Made by a program: the position numbers and the translations under genes
Source: Candidatus Aciduliprofundum sp.
GTDB lineage: Archaea; Thermoplasmatota; Thermoplasmata; Thermoplasmatales; ARK-15
Direction of reading: 5' to 3'
DNA length: 33,911 nt
NCBI GenBank assembly: GCA_002878135.1
Contig: PNIT01000112.1
Coordinates: 1-33,911, forward strand
The notes under the pieces: generated by a model
The model's input: the letters and a program-made list of their open reading frames with translations, nothing else
The model's database searches: none
Told to the model about the DNA's origin: nothing
Shown here: positions 22,069 to 31,453 of the stretch, piece by piece
Layout: every line of letters starts with the position of its first letter
How positions within the stretch are numbered: the first letter of the stretch is position 1

Positions 22069-22084
22069 ATCACTTTAAAGTGAT
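22069..22084. promoter_or_regulatory. Perfect 16-bp palindrome ATCACTTTAAAGTGAT 5' of tRNA-Thr(TGT)
   Basis: Read directly; spans -5 to -20 relative to the tRNA 5' end, between a TTTATTAAAAAA box (22086-22097) and the tRNA. Confidence 0.6.
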
Positions 22085-22410
22085 CTTTATTAAAAAATTT
22101 TTCCTGGAAAGCTCAGTGGTAATCCTTTTAGAAAAATTAATTTTTTAATTTCAGGAAGACCTTTAGGTATGTCATCAACAGGAATAGAGCATGGAAGAAA
22201 TATTCACTGCGGTCTTAAAATATGCAAGTGTCTTAAAGGTGCATATAACACATAAGAAAATTAATTTATCAAGACCTATGAAGGGGTGAAAGGGCAATCA
22301 TGTGAAGACAAGTCAAAAGATGGTAAGTAGGATTCCTGAATAAAGGATATCTAAATACCCTCATGTAAAGATCGATAATGTTAATACCATAAAATCTTTT
22401 AAAGGTGATA

Positions 22411-22977
22411 ATGATAAAACTAGCAATCCTGGTAAGGCATGGAGAGAGTTATTCAAATACTCTGAATATAGTGTCGGATGACCTCGATAAATATCCACTG
22501 ACAGATAAGGGAAGAATACAGGTAAATAAGGCTGCAGAAGAGCTTAGGAAGATAAGGATAGATAGTATCCTTTCAAGCCCCATTAGGAGGGCAAGGGAAA
22601 CGGCTGAGATAATATCAGAATCCCTGGGTAATGGATATGCCATAGATGAGAGGCTAAGGGAGATAGGTTTTGGAAAATTAAATGGTCAGCCATTGGAAAA
22701 TGTGCCTGATTTCACATACCTTTCCCCTGAGATTGAACCCTGGGAAAGAATTGAGAAAAGGATGCTATCTGTAATTGAAGAGTATGAAGGTAATGTTCTC
22801 CTTATTTCACACGCATTCCCAATCAGGGTACTAATTGCTCATTTTCTATCACTGGGCGAGAATGAGAGCTACGGTATATTCATAAAATATGCAACAATAA
22901 GCATGATCAATGTAAAAAATGGAAAAGTTATAGCCATTGGTTCACCAGTGGTAACTGAGGATATGAGAAAAGTCTAG
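22411..22977 (+). CDS. Histidine phosphatase (phosphoglycerate mutase-like) family protein
   Basis: LAILVRHGES RHG motif, LLISHAFPIR; ATG 22411 preceded by SD AAAGGTGAT (track start 22405 is GTG). Confidence 0.9.
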   Translation: MIKLAILVRHGESYSNTLNIVSDDLDKYPLTDKGRIQVNKAAEELRKIRIDSILSSPIRRARETAEIISESLGNGYAIDERLREIGFGKLNGQPLENVPDFTYLSPEIEPWERIEKRMLSVIEEYEGNVLLISHAFPIRVLIAHFLSLGENESYGIFIKYATISMINVKNGKVIAIGSPVVTEDMRKV

Positions 22978-22991
22978 GAGGTAAATATAAG

Positions 22992-24131
22992 ATGCGTGGA
23001 AGATCATTCAACATAATCTCAATAATTTTCTCGAGGGCCATTTACGCCATAAACTGGTACAATATATCACCATTGTTCCTGATGATCTCAGCCACCCTGG
23101 GCATTCAGCTCTCTGTGCTGGGGCTTGTCCCCGCATTCTTCCTCCTGGGGGCAGGCATATTCCAGATACCCGCTGGAATAATATCCGCTAGTATAGGTCC
23201 TAAGAGGACAGCAATGGCAGGAATGTATCTTTTATCAATATCAACAATCCTTTCTGGGCTTTCATGGAACCTATATTCTTTACTTTTGTTCAGGTTTATG
23301 GTAGGTGCAGGTGCAGCATTCTATTTCTCACCCGCCATAGGCATACTTAAGAACCTCTTCTCAGAAAGGAACAGGGGTTTATCAATGGGTCTGTACAATG
23401 CAGCATTCAACCTAGGTGCAGGTCTTTCCGTAGCCACCTTCGGAATATTCGCAGGTATGGTTGGATGGAGGGAATCACTCATAATATCCGGGATAATTGG
23501 TATAATTATTACAATAGAAAACCATCTCACACTTCCAGATGCAAGGGGAGGTGAAAGGAGCGACCTTCTAAAGATTTTACTGAACAGGAACATAATATTT
23601 CTTGGTCTTTCACTCGCTGGTTTCTGGGGTACATATTTTGCAACCGCACAACTTCTTGATCCATATCTCATAAAGGAGAAGGGAATACCCCAGGTATTCG
23701 CCGGCTATATATCATCCATGATACTTTTCACAGGTGTAATTGGGGGTCCTCTTGGTGGGCATTTCCTTGACAGATTCGGCCGTGGAAGGCTCCTACTTTC
23801 AATAATGGCAATATCATCGTCCATAATAATCTCAACAATTCCATTCCAAAATGCCTATTTAATAATGTTCTCAACAATTTTCCTTGGAATATTTGCTGTG
23901 GGGATATTCTCAATACTCTATGCCATACCCTCCCTTTACAAGGAGATACCTGAGAACATGATACCACTCTCCATAGGTCTTATCAACTCAATACAGATAT
24001 CGGTGGGTTCTGTGGCACCCTTTGCCTTCACATTCATCTCGGAGAAATTCTCCTATACTCTGGGCTGGTTTTTCCTTGGAATCTTTGTACTTGCATTCCT
24101 GCCATTAATATTCCTCGTAAGGGAAAGATGA
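22992..24131 (+). CDS. MFS transporter
   Basis: About 12 hydrophobic segments; G-x-x-x-DRFGRGR loop; AGGAGGT SD upstream. Confidence 0.88.
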   Translation: MRGRSFNIISIIFSRAIYAINWYNISPLFLMISATLGIQLSVLGLVPAFFLLGAGIFQIPAGIISASIGPKRTAMAGMYLLSISTILSGLSWNLYSLLLFRFMVGAGAAFYFSPAIGILKNLFSERNRGLSMGLYNAAFNLGAGLSVATFGIFAGMVGWRESLIISGIIGIIITIENHLTLPDARGGERSDLLKILLNRNIIFLGLSLAGFWGTYFATAQLLDPYLIKEKGIPQVFAGYISSMILFTGVIGGPLGGHFLDRFGRGRLLLSIMAISSSIIISTIPFQNAYLIMFSTIFLGIFAVGIFSILYAIPSLYKEIPENMIPLSIGLINSIQISVGSVAPFAFTFISEKFSYTLGWFFLGIFVLAFLPLIFLVRER

Positions 24132-24132
24132 T

Positions 24133-24161
24133 AATTCTTTTAAAAAGAGAATTTTTTTTTT
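24133..24161 (+). terminator. Hairpin plus T-tract
   Basis: AATTCT (24133-24138) / AGAATT (24148-24153) inverted repeat running into a 10-T stretch immediately after the MFS gene. Confidence 0.5.
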
Positions 24162-24231
24162 GGAAGAAATCCATGCATAAAGTGAACTTACAAAACTAAA
24201 ATTTTTATAATTGAAACATTTCTGCAACCGC

Positions 24232-25920
24232 ATGCAATATAAGTATACTGTACTCACAAATACCATGTTTGGTGCACTTATGGCATCCATAAACATGAAC
24301 ATAGTAATGGTAACTCTTCCCACAATATTCAGGGGTCTAGGTATAGATCCATTCGCTCCTGGTGAGTTCACATACCTCCTGTGGATACTCATGGGTTATT
24401 CAATAGTCCTAGCCACCATACTCGTTACATTCGGAAGGATAAGCGATATGCTTGGAAGGGTAAGAATGTACACCTGGGGCTTTATAATATTCACGATAGC
24501 ATCAATACTATTGTCCATAGTACCAGGGAACACTGGAAACACAGGTGCCCTTTTATTGATAGTATTCAGGATGGTCCAGGCGGTGGGGGGAGGATTTCTG
24601 ATGGTGAATAGCACAGCACTCATAACAGATGCCTTCCCTGTGAATGAGAGGGGAAGGGCCCTTGGTATAAACCAGGTGGCATTCATAGTTGGATCACTTC
24701 TGGGTTTAATTCTGGGAGGAGTTCTCGCTGGCTTTGACTGGCATCTTGTTTTTGTTGTTAACATACCCTTTGCGCTTGCAGGTACACTGTGGTCAATATT
24801 CAAGCTGAAGGATAATACTGAGAGGCAGAAGGTACCAATGGATATATGGGGTAATGTTACGCTTGCACTCTCTCTCATACTTGTTTCACTTGGATTCACC
24901 TATGCCCTGGAACCCTACGGTAATTCACAGATGGGTTGGGAAAATCCATGGGTGATATCATCATTCATTCTTGGGATAGTTTTCATAATACTCTTCATAT
25001 ATTTTGAGAGGAGAACTGAATATCCTCTCTTCAATCTATCATTATTTAAGATAAGGCCATTCGCTTTCGGGAACCTGAGCCTTTTCCTTTCTGGACTGGG
25101 CAGGGGTGCAGTTATGTTCCTTGTGGTCATATGGTTGCAGGGGATATACCTCCCATTGCATGGATACTCATATACGGAAACCCCATTCTGGGCAGGTGTA
25201 TATATGCTTCCAATGATGCTGGGGATGGTGATATTCGGCCCAATAGGCGGTGCACTGACCGATAAATACGGTGCAAGGATCTTTGCAACCGCTGGAATGG
25301 TGATAATTGCATTGAGTCTTTTCCTTCTAACACTTCTACCCTACAACTTTAATCTCCTGGAATTTGAGCTCATAATGTTCCTAAACGGTGTTGGAGGTGG
25401 ACTATTTGCATCACCAAATACAACGGCCATAATGAATGCTGTTTCCTCAAGGGACAGGGCATCTGCAAACGGTATGAGGATGACAATAAATAACATATCC
25501 TCCACAATAAGCATGGCCATATTCTTCTCCCTAGCCATAACTATATTCTCACAGGATCTGCCAGGTGCCATGGCTGAAAAGCTATCCTCCCTCAATGCAC
25601 CACCACAATTAATATCAATGCTATCCTCCATACCAGCCTCAGGCATACTTTTTGGTGCATTCCTCGGCATGAATCCACTCAGCGGTCTTCCTCCATCAAT
25701 AATCTCCTCATTGCCACTATCACTGAAGGATGCACTTGAATCTAACACATTCCTGCCCAATGTTATAGGTCCTTCCTTCATGCAGGGACTTACATACTCA
25801 ATATATATAGCACTCATACTTACCGTTTTAGGGGCAATATTCTCTGCCCTTATGGGAGGGAGGTATGTCTATGAGGAGCATTATATGCAGGAGGGGATGA
25901 AGAAGAATGAAGACAGATGA
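24232..25920 (+). CDS. MFS transporter, DHA2-like (14 TM) drug exporter family
   Basis: LGRVRMYTWGFIIFTIASIL..., long hydrophobic ORF; ATG 24232 lies about 26 nt after an ATTTTTATAA box (track start 24211 is TTG). Confidence 0.88.
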   Translation: MQYKYTVLTNTMFGALMASINMNIVMVTLPTIFRGLGIDPFAPGEFTYLLWILMGYSIVLATILVTFGRISDMLGRVRMYTWGFIIFTIASILLSIVPGNTGNTGALLLIVFRMVQAVGGGFLMVNSTALITDAFPVNERGRALGINQVAFIVGSLLGLILGGVLAGFDWHLVFVVNIPFALAGTLWSIFKLKDNTERQKVPMDIWGNVTLALSLILVSLGFTYALEPYGNSQMGWENPWVISSFILGIVFIILFIYFERRTEYPLFNLSLFKIRPFAFGNLSLFLSGLGRGAVMFLVVIWLQGIYLPLHGYSYTETPFWAGVYMLPMMLGMVIFGPIGGALTDKYGARIFATAGMVIIALSLFLLTLLPYNFNLLEFELIMFLNGVGGGLFASPNTTAIMNAVSSRDRASANGMRMTINNISSTISMAIFFSLAITIFSQDLPGAMAEKLSSLNAPPQLISMLSSIPASGILFGAFLGMNPLSGLPPSIISSLPLSLKDALESNTFLPNVIGPSFMQGLTYSIYIALILTVLGAIFSALMGGRYVYEEHYMQEGMKKNEDR

Positions 25921-26365
25921 GATAGTTACAAAATTTTTTAATCTTAAGAGGACCATGGGCGATTTACTCAGGTTGGTTGAAACCGACAGGGATCTTGGTC
26001 TTACGGAGATGTACATACTCCTAAAGATACAGGATGAAAAAAGCATTACTCTGACGAAGCTTTCGGAGATCACAGGTTACTCAAACTCATTGATCACATT
26101 TGCCATTGATGACCTGGAGGGAAGGGGTCTTGTGAAGAGGGTAAAGGGAAGGGACAGGAGGGCATTCTACGTAGAGCTCACAGAGGATGGTAGGATTAAA
26201 TGCAATGAATTAAAAAAATTGATGAACGAGAGGATAATGCAGATCTTTTCATCACTTGAAGAGAGCGAAATAATTGAGCTTGTGGAATCCATGGAAAAAA
26301 TTCTTGGAATCCTGAAGAAGCTTGAATCAAAGGCCAAAGATGAACTTAAGGGTAAGGAAACCTGA
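25907..26365 (+). CDS. MarR-family transcriptional regulator
   Basis: TLTKLSEITGYSNSLITFAIDDLEGRGLVKRVKGRDRRAFYVELTEDGR winged-helix signature; overlaps the upstream MFS gene by 14 nt. Confidence 0.88.
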   Translation: MKTDEIVTKFFNLKRTMGDLLRLVETDRDLGLTEMYILLKIQDEKSITLTKLSEITGYSNSLITFAIDDLEGRGLVKRVKGRDRRAFYVELTEDGRIKCNELKKLMNERIMQIFSSLEESEIIELVESMEKILGILKKLESKAKDELKGKET

Positions 26366-26917
26366 TGTAGCCAGAAGAATTATGTAAACCGGTATGTTCC
26401 ATGTGATCACCTTTGATCCATCCAGTGGAGGTATTGGCCATAGGTTAAAGAATGCAAGCCATACGTTTATTGTCCCTATGAAAAGGAATATGCCAGAGAA
26501 GGGAAAACCCAGGTAATAGAATGATATGAATATTGATCCAAGAATAAGATTGTAAAGGGGTCCACTGGCAGCAATCTTACCGTTAGTTTTCCTGTCAAGA
26601 TAGCCGTAGATATTCGTTGCCCCAGGTGCAGCAAAAACAATACCCAAAAAGCTGGTGGAGAGGGCAATGATGAGACCAAGGTTCCATCTTCTAAATTCAG
26701 CGAAATAATTGTACCTGAAAGCCGCATATTTGTGGAGCATTTCATGGCCAACAAAACCTGTTAAAACAGCAATGATTGATACACCATAAAGGAATATGAA
26801 GTTTGTCAATGTATTCTTAAAACCGAAGAATGCAATTTCAAAGGCCAGGCCAAGAACAAGGGTGGCAATAATTATGTCCTCTATCTCCACCCTTCTGAAG
26901 ATCATCCTCAATTTCAA
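26327..26917 (-). CDS. Site-2 protease (M50)-like small membrane protein
   Basis: VGHEMLHKYAAFRY (HExxH) and LWPIPPLDGSKV motifs, about 5-6 hydrophobic segments. Confidence 0.82.
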   Translation of the reverse strand: MKLRMIFRRVEIEDIIIATLVLGLAFEIAFFGFKNTLTNFIFLYGVSIIAVLTGFVGHEMLHKYAAFRYNYFAEFRRWNLGLIIALSTSFLGIVFAAPGATNIYGYLDRKTNGKIAASGPLYNLILGSIFISFYYLGFPFSGIFLFIGTINVWLAFFNLWPIPPLDGSKVITWNIPVYIILLATSGFLTLKFIFGL

Positions 26918-27264
26918 TCACCCAGTATAAGCTTTGCAGCCTTTATTGGTACCACGCATATGATCTTCATTCCATCCTCAGATCTTATCCTGTGGAATAT
27001 ATTTGGTGGAATAAATATAAAATCGCCCTCCCTCAGGGGAAGCTCTCTATCCCCCAGCCTCACATTACCCTTTCCCTCAACTATGAATATCTCATGCTCA
27101 TAATCGTGCGAATGTGAGGGTGTCTCACCCCTTGGGGGTATGTTTATAAGTCTCATTGAAAAATTCTGTGCACCATTCTTGTGAGTTATTAGCCATCTAA
27201 TCCTTGCTCCCCCCTCCATCTCAATCTCTTCTACCTCATCGAAGTGTTTCACAAAACCTTCCAT
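26914..27264 (-). CDS. Cupin-domain protein
   Basis: PSHSHDYEHEIFIVEGKGNVRLG...LREGDFIFIPPNIFHRIRS. Confidence 0.88.
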   Translation of the reverse strand: MEGFVKHFDEVEEIEMEGGARIRWLITHKNGAQNFSMRLINIPPRGETPSHSHDYEHEIFIVEGKGNVRLGDRELPLREGDFIFIPPNIFHRIRSEDGMKIICVVPIKAAKLILGD

Positions 27265-27287
27265 GTGGATAGGAATGCAGAATCATT

Positions 27288-27974
27288 TTAAATATTTTCC
27301 CTCATGCTAATTATTTTTTTCACAAGTTTCCTGGGAAAAATATTATTTTCATGTATTTTTTTAACTATTTCCTCTTTATCATGTGAGGAGGCAACTATCA
27401 CCATGTTATTTTCAATAATTGTAGGACCAACCCTGTATACCTTAAAATTCCTCCGCAATGTTTCAATAAAATTCTTCAATTTCAACCTATCCTGCAATGT
27501 TAGTGCATAATTAGTGATGAAAAAACCATCCGGGTAAAGTATATTCTTCACAGAACACACAAAATCCTCCTTGAGAAAATGTTCAGGTATGCCATACCTG
27601 TCGTACGCATCCAGTATTACCACATGGAATCTATCATTGCATGAGATCACAAAATCCTTTCCATCTGTTATGTGAACAATCTCTTTATTCATGTCTAAAA
27701 ATTTTGATGCCATCTCCATTGACCTTTTATCAATGTCCACTGCCTCTATATGCACATCCTTAAAGAGTGACCTTACCTGGAAGATGGTGGTTCCACCCCC
27801 GAGGCCTATGATCAATACCTTTGGATCCTTGAAGAATGATATAAAGGGTAGGAAAACATCCCAGTATGAGCCCGTGTATATCCTCCTTGGATCTATTACT
27901 GAAAAGACCCTGTCATTGCATTTAAGATAGTATCTTCCAAGGAACCTCTTCCAGGTCCATCTGCATTCATCCAT
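27288..27974 (-). CDS. Spermidine synthase-like (SpeE superfamily) protein
   Basis: VLIIGLGGGTTIFQVRSLFKDVHIEAVDIDKRSMEMA, VVILDAYDRYGIPEHF; short N-terminal region, so substrate uncertain. Confidence 0.7.
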   Translation of the reverse strand: MDECRWTWKRFLGRYYLKCNDRVFSVIDPRRIYTGSYWDVFLPFISFFKDPKVLIIGLGGGTTIFQVRSLFKDVHIEAVDIDKRSMEMASKFLDMNKEIVHITDGKDFVISCNDRFHVVILDAYDRYGIPEHFLKEDFVCSVKNILYPDGFFITNYALTLQDRLKLKNFIETLRRNFKVYRVGPTIIENNMVIVASSHDKEEIVKKIHENNIFPRKLVKKIISMRENI

Positions 27975-28050
27975 GGTCCTTTGTATTGTTTCTCAAAATT
28001 ATATTTTTTTCCCAAGAAAAATATTTAACACCGAGTTAATTCTACATCCA

Positions 28051-29262
28051 ATGCTTATCACAGGACTTGCAATATTCCTGATCACATACGCCCTTATCTC
28101 AATAAGGAGGAGAAAAGGAAGCAGGATAACAAGACCAACTGCGGCATTATTCGGTGCTTCCCTAATGATCATATTCGGTGTTGTAAGTGTTGAGCAGGCT
28201 CTTTCTTCAATTGACCTCAACATAATTTTTCTCCTGATAGGCATGATGGCCATGGTATCAATATTCCAGTTTTCTGGATTCTTTGAGTGGATAATATCAA
28301 GGATAGTACTGATAAGCAGGACCTCCGGAAGGCTTTTTCTTTTTGTTTCCATATCCACAGCATTTCTATCTGCCCTGTTTGTAAACGATGCCGTTGTTCT
28401 ATTCTTTACTCCAATAATATTGAGCATAACAAAGGAGAATGGTCTTGATCCTGTACCATTCCTCATATCCGAGATATTCTCTGCAAACATAGGAAGTGTT
28501 GCAACGGAGATAGGAAATCCCCAGAACGCCTATATAGCCATTAAAAGCTCCATACCCTTCTTCCATTATCTCCTTCTTATGCTCCCCGTATCCATAGTAT
28601 CCCTTGCAATCTCATTACTCATAATATACTATTTCTACAGGGGTGAGATGAAAAGGGAACTTAAAACGGACATTGAGAAAAAAATGATAAGGAATAATAA
28701 ACTATTCTATTCTGCATCCATTACAATGATTCTTATATTATTTTCTTTCTTTTTCTCCAGGAATATAGCCATAATACCCTTCATAGGGGCATCAATACTC
28801 CTTTTTCTCTCACCCTTCATATCCGAGGTTGATCCAAGGAGGATAATAAAGGATATTGACTGGGGAATCATACTATTCTTTGTTGGTCTTTTTATAGTTC
28901 TCGAGGGTGTAATTCTTTCTGGCATACTATCATCAATGATGTATGCATTCGATTCCCTTGGTCTTCAGATCACCTCACCATTATGGTACGTTACATTCGT
29001 TGCCATAGTTTCAAACCTTGTGAGCAATGTTCCAGCTGTACTTTTAATATCGCCAATCACAGGTGGTAAATTCTGGCTGCTTCTTGCAATGTCATCCACA
29101 CTCGCGGGCAATGCCACCATAATAGGTGCCGTTGCAAACATAATTGTTCTTGAAATAGCGTCCTTATGGGGTGTTGAGATATCATGGACAACATTTTCAA
29201 AGGTAGGTCTTCCAGTAACCATACTTACAATTATCTCAGGAACCCTGATTCTCCTCATCTAG
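28051..29262 (+). CDS. Ion transporter superfamily (ArsB/NhaD/SLC13-like) membrane protein
   Basis: SALFVNDAVVLFFTPIILSI...GSVATEIGNPQNAYIA; ATG 28051 is about 26 nt downstream of ATATTTAA (track start 27973). Confidence 0.8.
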   Translation: MLITGLAIFLITYALISIRRRKGSRITRPTAALFGASLMIIFGVVSVEQALSSIDLNIIFLLIGMMAMVSIFQFSGFFEWIISRIVLISRTSGRLFLFVSISTAFLSALFVNDAVVLFFTPIILSITKENGLDPVPFLISEIFSANIGSVATEIGNPQNAYIAIKSSIPFFHYLLLMLPVSIVSLAISLLIIYYFYRGEMKRELKTDIEKKMIRNNKLFYSASITMILILFSFFFSRNIAIIPFIGASILLFLSPFISEVDPRRIIKDIDWGIILFFVGLFIVLEGVILSGILSSMMYAFDSLGLQITSPLWYVTFVAIVSNLVSNVPAVLLISPITGGKFWLLLAMSSTLAGNATIIGAVANIIVLEIASLWGVEISWTTFSKVGLPVTILTIISGTLILLI

Positions 29263-30603
29263 ACCAGGCATCTCTTTGCCGAACTGTTTTTTCAGTAACC
29301 TCATCATCTTCCTGTTTCCCTTCATATTCTTCATGGCATTCACCATATTGTTGAACTCCTTGAGAAGCTCCCTTACATCCTCAGGTCTTGTACCGGAACC
29401 CCTGGCTATCCTGTCTATCCTCGTCCCCTTTATTATGCCTGGATTCTCAAGCTCCTCGTAGGTCATTGAATCGAGTATTACCCTGTATTTCTTCAGCTTC
29501 TCCTCAGATTTCTCCATGAAGGAATCATCAAGTTTTTCCCCTCCAGGTAGGGAGAAGGTGGGTATTGAGCTGAAAATCTTCTGGAGTATTCCGGGTTTTG
29601 ATACCTGTTCCCATATCTCGTACATGTCCTTCAGGTTAAATTTTCCAGAGAGTAGTTTTTCAGCTGTCTTCTCAGCCTCCTTTTCATCTATCTCAAGTTC
29701 CTTCGCTGTCTCCAGCAGTGTCTGAAGATCCCCCAGACCGAGCAGCCTTGAAATGAACCTCTTTGGGTCAAATATCTCTATGTCATCCAGGTGTTCCCCA
29801 GTTCCTATGAATGCTATTGGAGCACCAGTTTCTGCAACTGCACTGAGTGCACCACCACCCTTTGCCGTACCATCCATCTTTGTGAGGATTACACCCGTTA
29901 TTCCAACAGCCTCATTGAAGGCCTTTGCCTGTCTACCTGCCATCTGGCCTATGGTTGCATCCAGAACGAGGAATATCTCATCCGGTTTTATTATCTCCTT
30001 GAGAATCTTAAGTTCCTGTATCAGTGAATCCTCAAGGTCATGCCTTCCTGATGTATCAAATATTGCCACCTCATTCCCCCTGTGTATCTTTAGATATTCC
30101 TTTGCTATCCTTGTGGCATCATTCTCACCCCTCATTGAGAAAACGGGTACATTGAGCTGAGCTCCAATCTGTTCCAGCTGCTCCATTGCCGCTGGCCTGT
30201 GTACATCGCATGCCACAAGGTGTACTGCCAGACCCTTCCTCATAAAGAACCTTGCAATCTTGCCAGCGGTGGTAGTCTTACCATGACCGTAGAGTCCAAC
30301 GAGCATTATCTTCTGGGGGACAAGCTTTATCTCCTTGCCCTTTCCAAGTATGGAGACAAGTTCCTCATATATTATCCTTATTATATAATTTCTGGGGCTC
30401 ATTCCCTCGGGAGGTTTTTCATTCAGTGCCCTGTCCTGCACCTTTTTACTTATCCTCAGGGCCAGCTGAACATTAACGTCACTCTTTAAAAGTGCCCTCT
30501 GTATATCCCTCACAACATCATCCACTATCTCCCTGTCCACATAGGAGGCCCTGGTAATCTTCCTTATCGTTTCCCTGAGAGACTGCCCTAGTCCTTCAAG
30601 CAT
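29236..30603 (-). CDS. srp54: Signal recognition particle 54 kDa protein
   Basis: LVGLYGHGKTTTAGKIARFF, VACDVHRPAAMEQL, FDTSGRHDLEDSL, TKMDGTAKGGGALS, M domain. Confidence 0.96.
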   Translation of the reverse strand: MLEGLGQSLRETIRKITRASYVDREIVDDVVRDIQRALLKSDVNVQLALRISKKVQDRALNEKPPEGMSPRNYIIRIIYEELVSILGKGKEIKLVPQKIMLVGLYGHGKTTTAGKIARFFMRKGLAVHLVACDVHRPAAMEQLEQIGAQLNVPVFSMRGENDATRIAKEYLKIHRGNEVAIFDTSGRHDLEDSLIQELKILKEIIKPDEIFLVLDATIGQMAGRQAKAFNEAVGITGVILTKMDGTAKGGGALSAVAETGAPIAFIGTGEHLDDIEIFDPKRFISRLLGLGDLQTLLETAKELEIDEKEAEKTAEKLLSGKFNLKDMYEIWEQVSKPGILQKIFSSIPTFSLPGGEKLDDSFMEKSEEKLKKYRVILDSMTYEELENPGIIKGTRIDRIARGSGTRPEDVRELLKEFNNMVNAMKNMKGNRKMMRLLKKQFGKEMPGLDEENQGS

Positions 30604-30627
30604 AGATTTAAAAATGTGAATTGTTAA

Positions 30628-31380
30628 TTAAATTTTTCCGAAGAATCTCCTTGCATTCTCGAAGGAGATTTTCCTTATTATATCTCCCCTGACGCCATTT
30701 GCTCTCAGATATTTTACGGTCTTTGGCACAGAGAGTGCATCGCTTGGACCCGTGTTTATGAGATCGCTGTTCAGCATTCCCTCCTCAAAGATTTCAATAT
30801 TTTTATAGACATCCTCAGGTTTCAATCTACCCTCCCTTACAGTGAGTCCGTAGTGCAATCCCTTTCCCCTTACCATGTCTATTACATCCATATTGATGTG
30901 ATCTATGACAACAAGATCGGGGGAGATGCCAACACCTTCAATCACATCAATCTCCTTCTTCACAATCACCTTCCTATCTGTAAATGGTGTGTGAACTATC
31001 ACGGGTTTATCATAGCTCTTTGCCAACTTGAGCATCTCCCTGAAAACATCCACCTCTATGGACCTCTCTGAGTTAATGCCCACCTCTCCTATTGCAACAA
31101 CATTCTCCATGGAAAGGAACTCCTCTATGATACGAATACCTTCCTTCCAGTCTGCTGGTATATTCAATGGATGCATACCAACAGCGGCGTAGAGCTCTAT
31201 GCCATTGGCCTTTGCATTCTTTCTGTAAACGTTTAGAATGCTGTTTGCCTCATCAAAAAGGCCCTTCACTGTTGTGGGTGAACCCACCGTACAGGACACA
31301 AGCTTCTCTATTCCTGCTATGGCCATATTTTCAAGATCCATATAACTTGCGAGATGAACATGCGTATGTGAATCTATCAT
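30628..31380 (-). CDS. TatD-related metal-dependent hydrolase
   Basis: MIDSHTHVHL, YAAVGMHPLNIP, VAIGEVGIN, PVIVHTPF, VVIDHIN. Confidence 0.85.
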   Translation of the reverse strand: MIDSHTHVHLASYMDLENMAIAGIEKLVSCTVGSPTTVKGLFDEANSILNVYRKNAKANGIELYAAVGMHPLNIPADWKEGIRIIEEFLSMENVVAIGEVGINSERSIEVDVFREMLKLAKSYDKPVIVHTPFTDRKVIVKKEIDVIEGVGISPDLVVIDHINMDVIDMVRGKGLHYGLTVREGRLKPEDVYKNIEIFEEGMLNSDLINTGPSDALSVPKTVKYLRANGVRGDIIRKISFENARRFFGKI

Positions 31381-31453
31381 GGATTTACATTGAAAAGGAT
31401 TTTAATAAATTTTACCGGCAAGCTTAAAATATTCATAGAATTCTGAGAGGAGG

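Noticed and set aside
22134-22151. A/T-only hairpin AAATTAA-tttt-TTAATTT
   Set aside because: Pure A/T inverted repeat, expected by chance in A/T-rich intergenic DNA; not a convincing terminator or operator alone.
22392-22410. ATCTTTTAAAGGTGAT before the histidine phosphatase as a third copy of the tRNA-Thr palindrome
   Set aside because: Imperfect symmetry, and AAGGTGAT is better explained as the Shine-Dalgarno of ATG 22411.
29753-30160. 135-aa plus-strand ORF antisense to srp54
   Set aside because: Fully inside the conserved SRP54 GTPase coding region; Ser/Pro/Ile-rich shadow translation, no promoter or SD.
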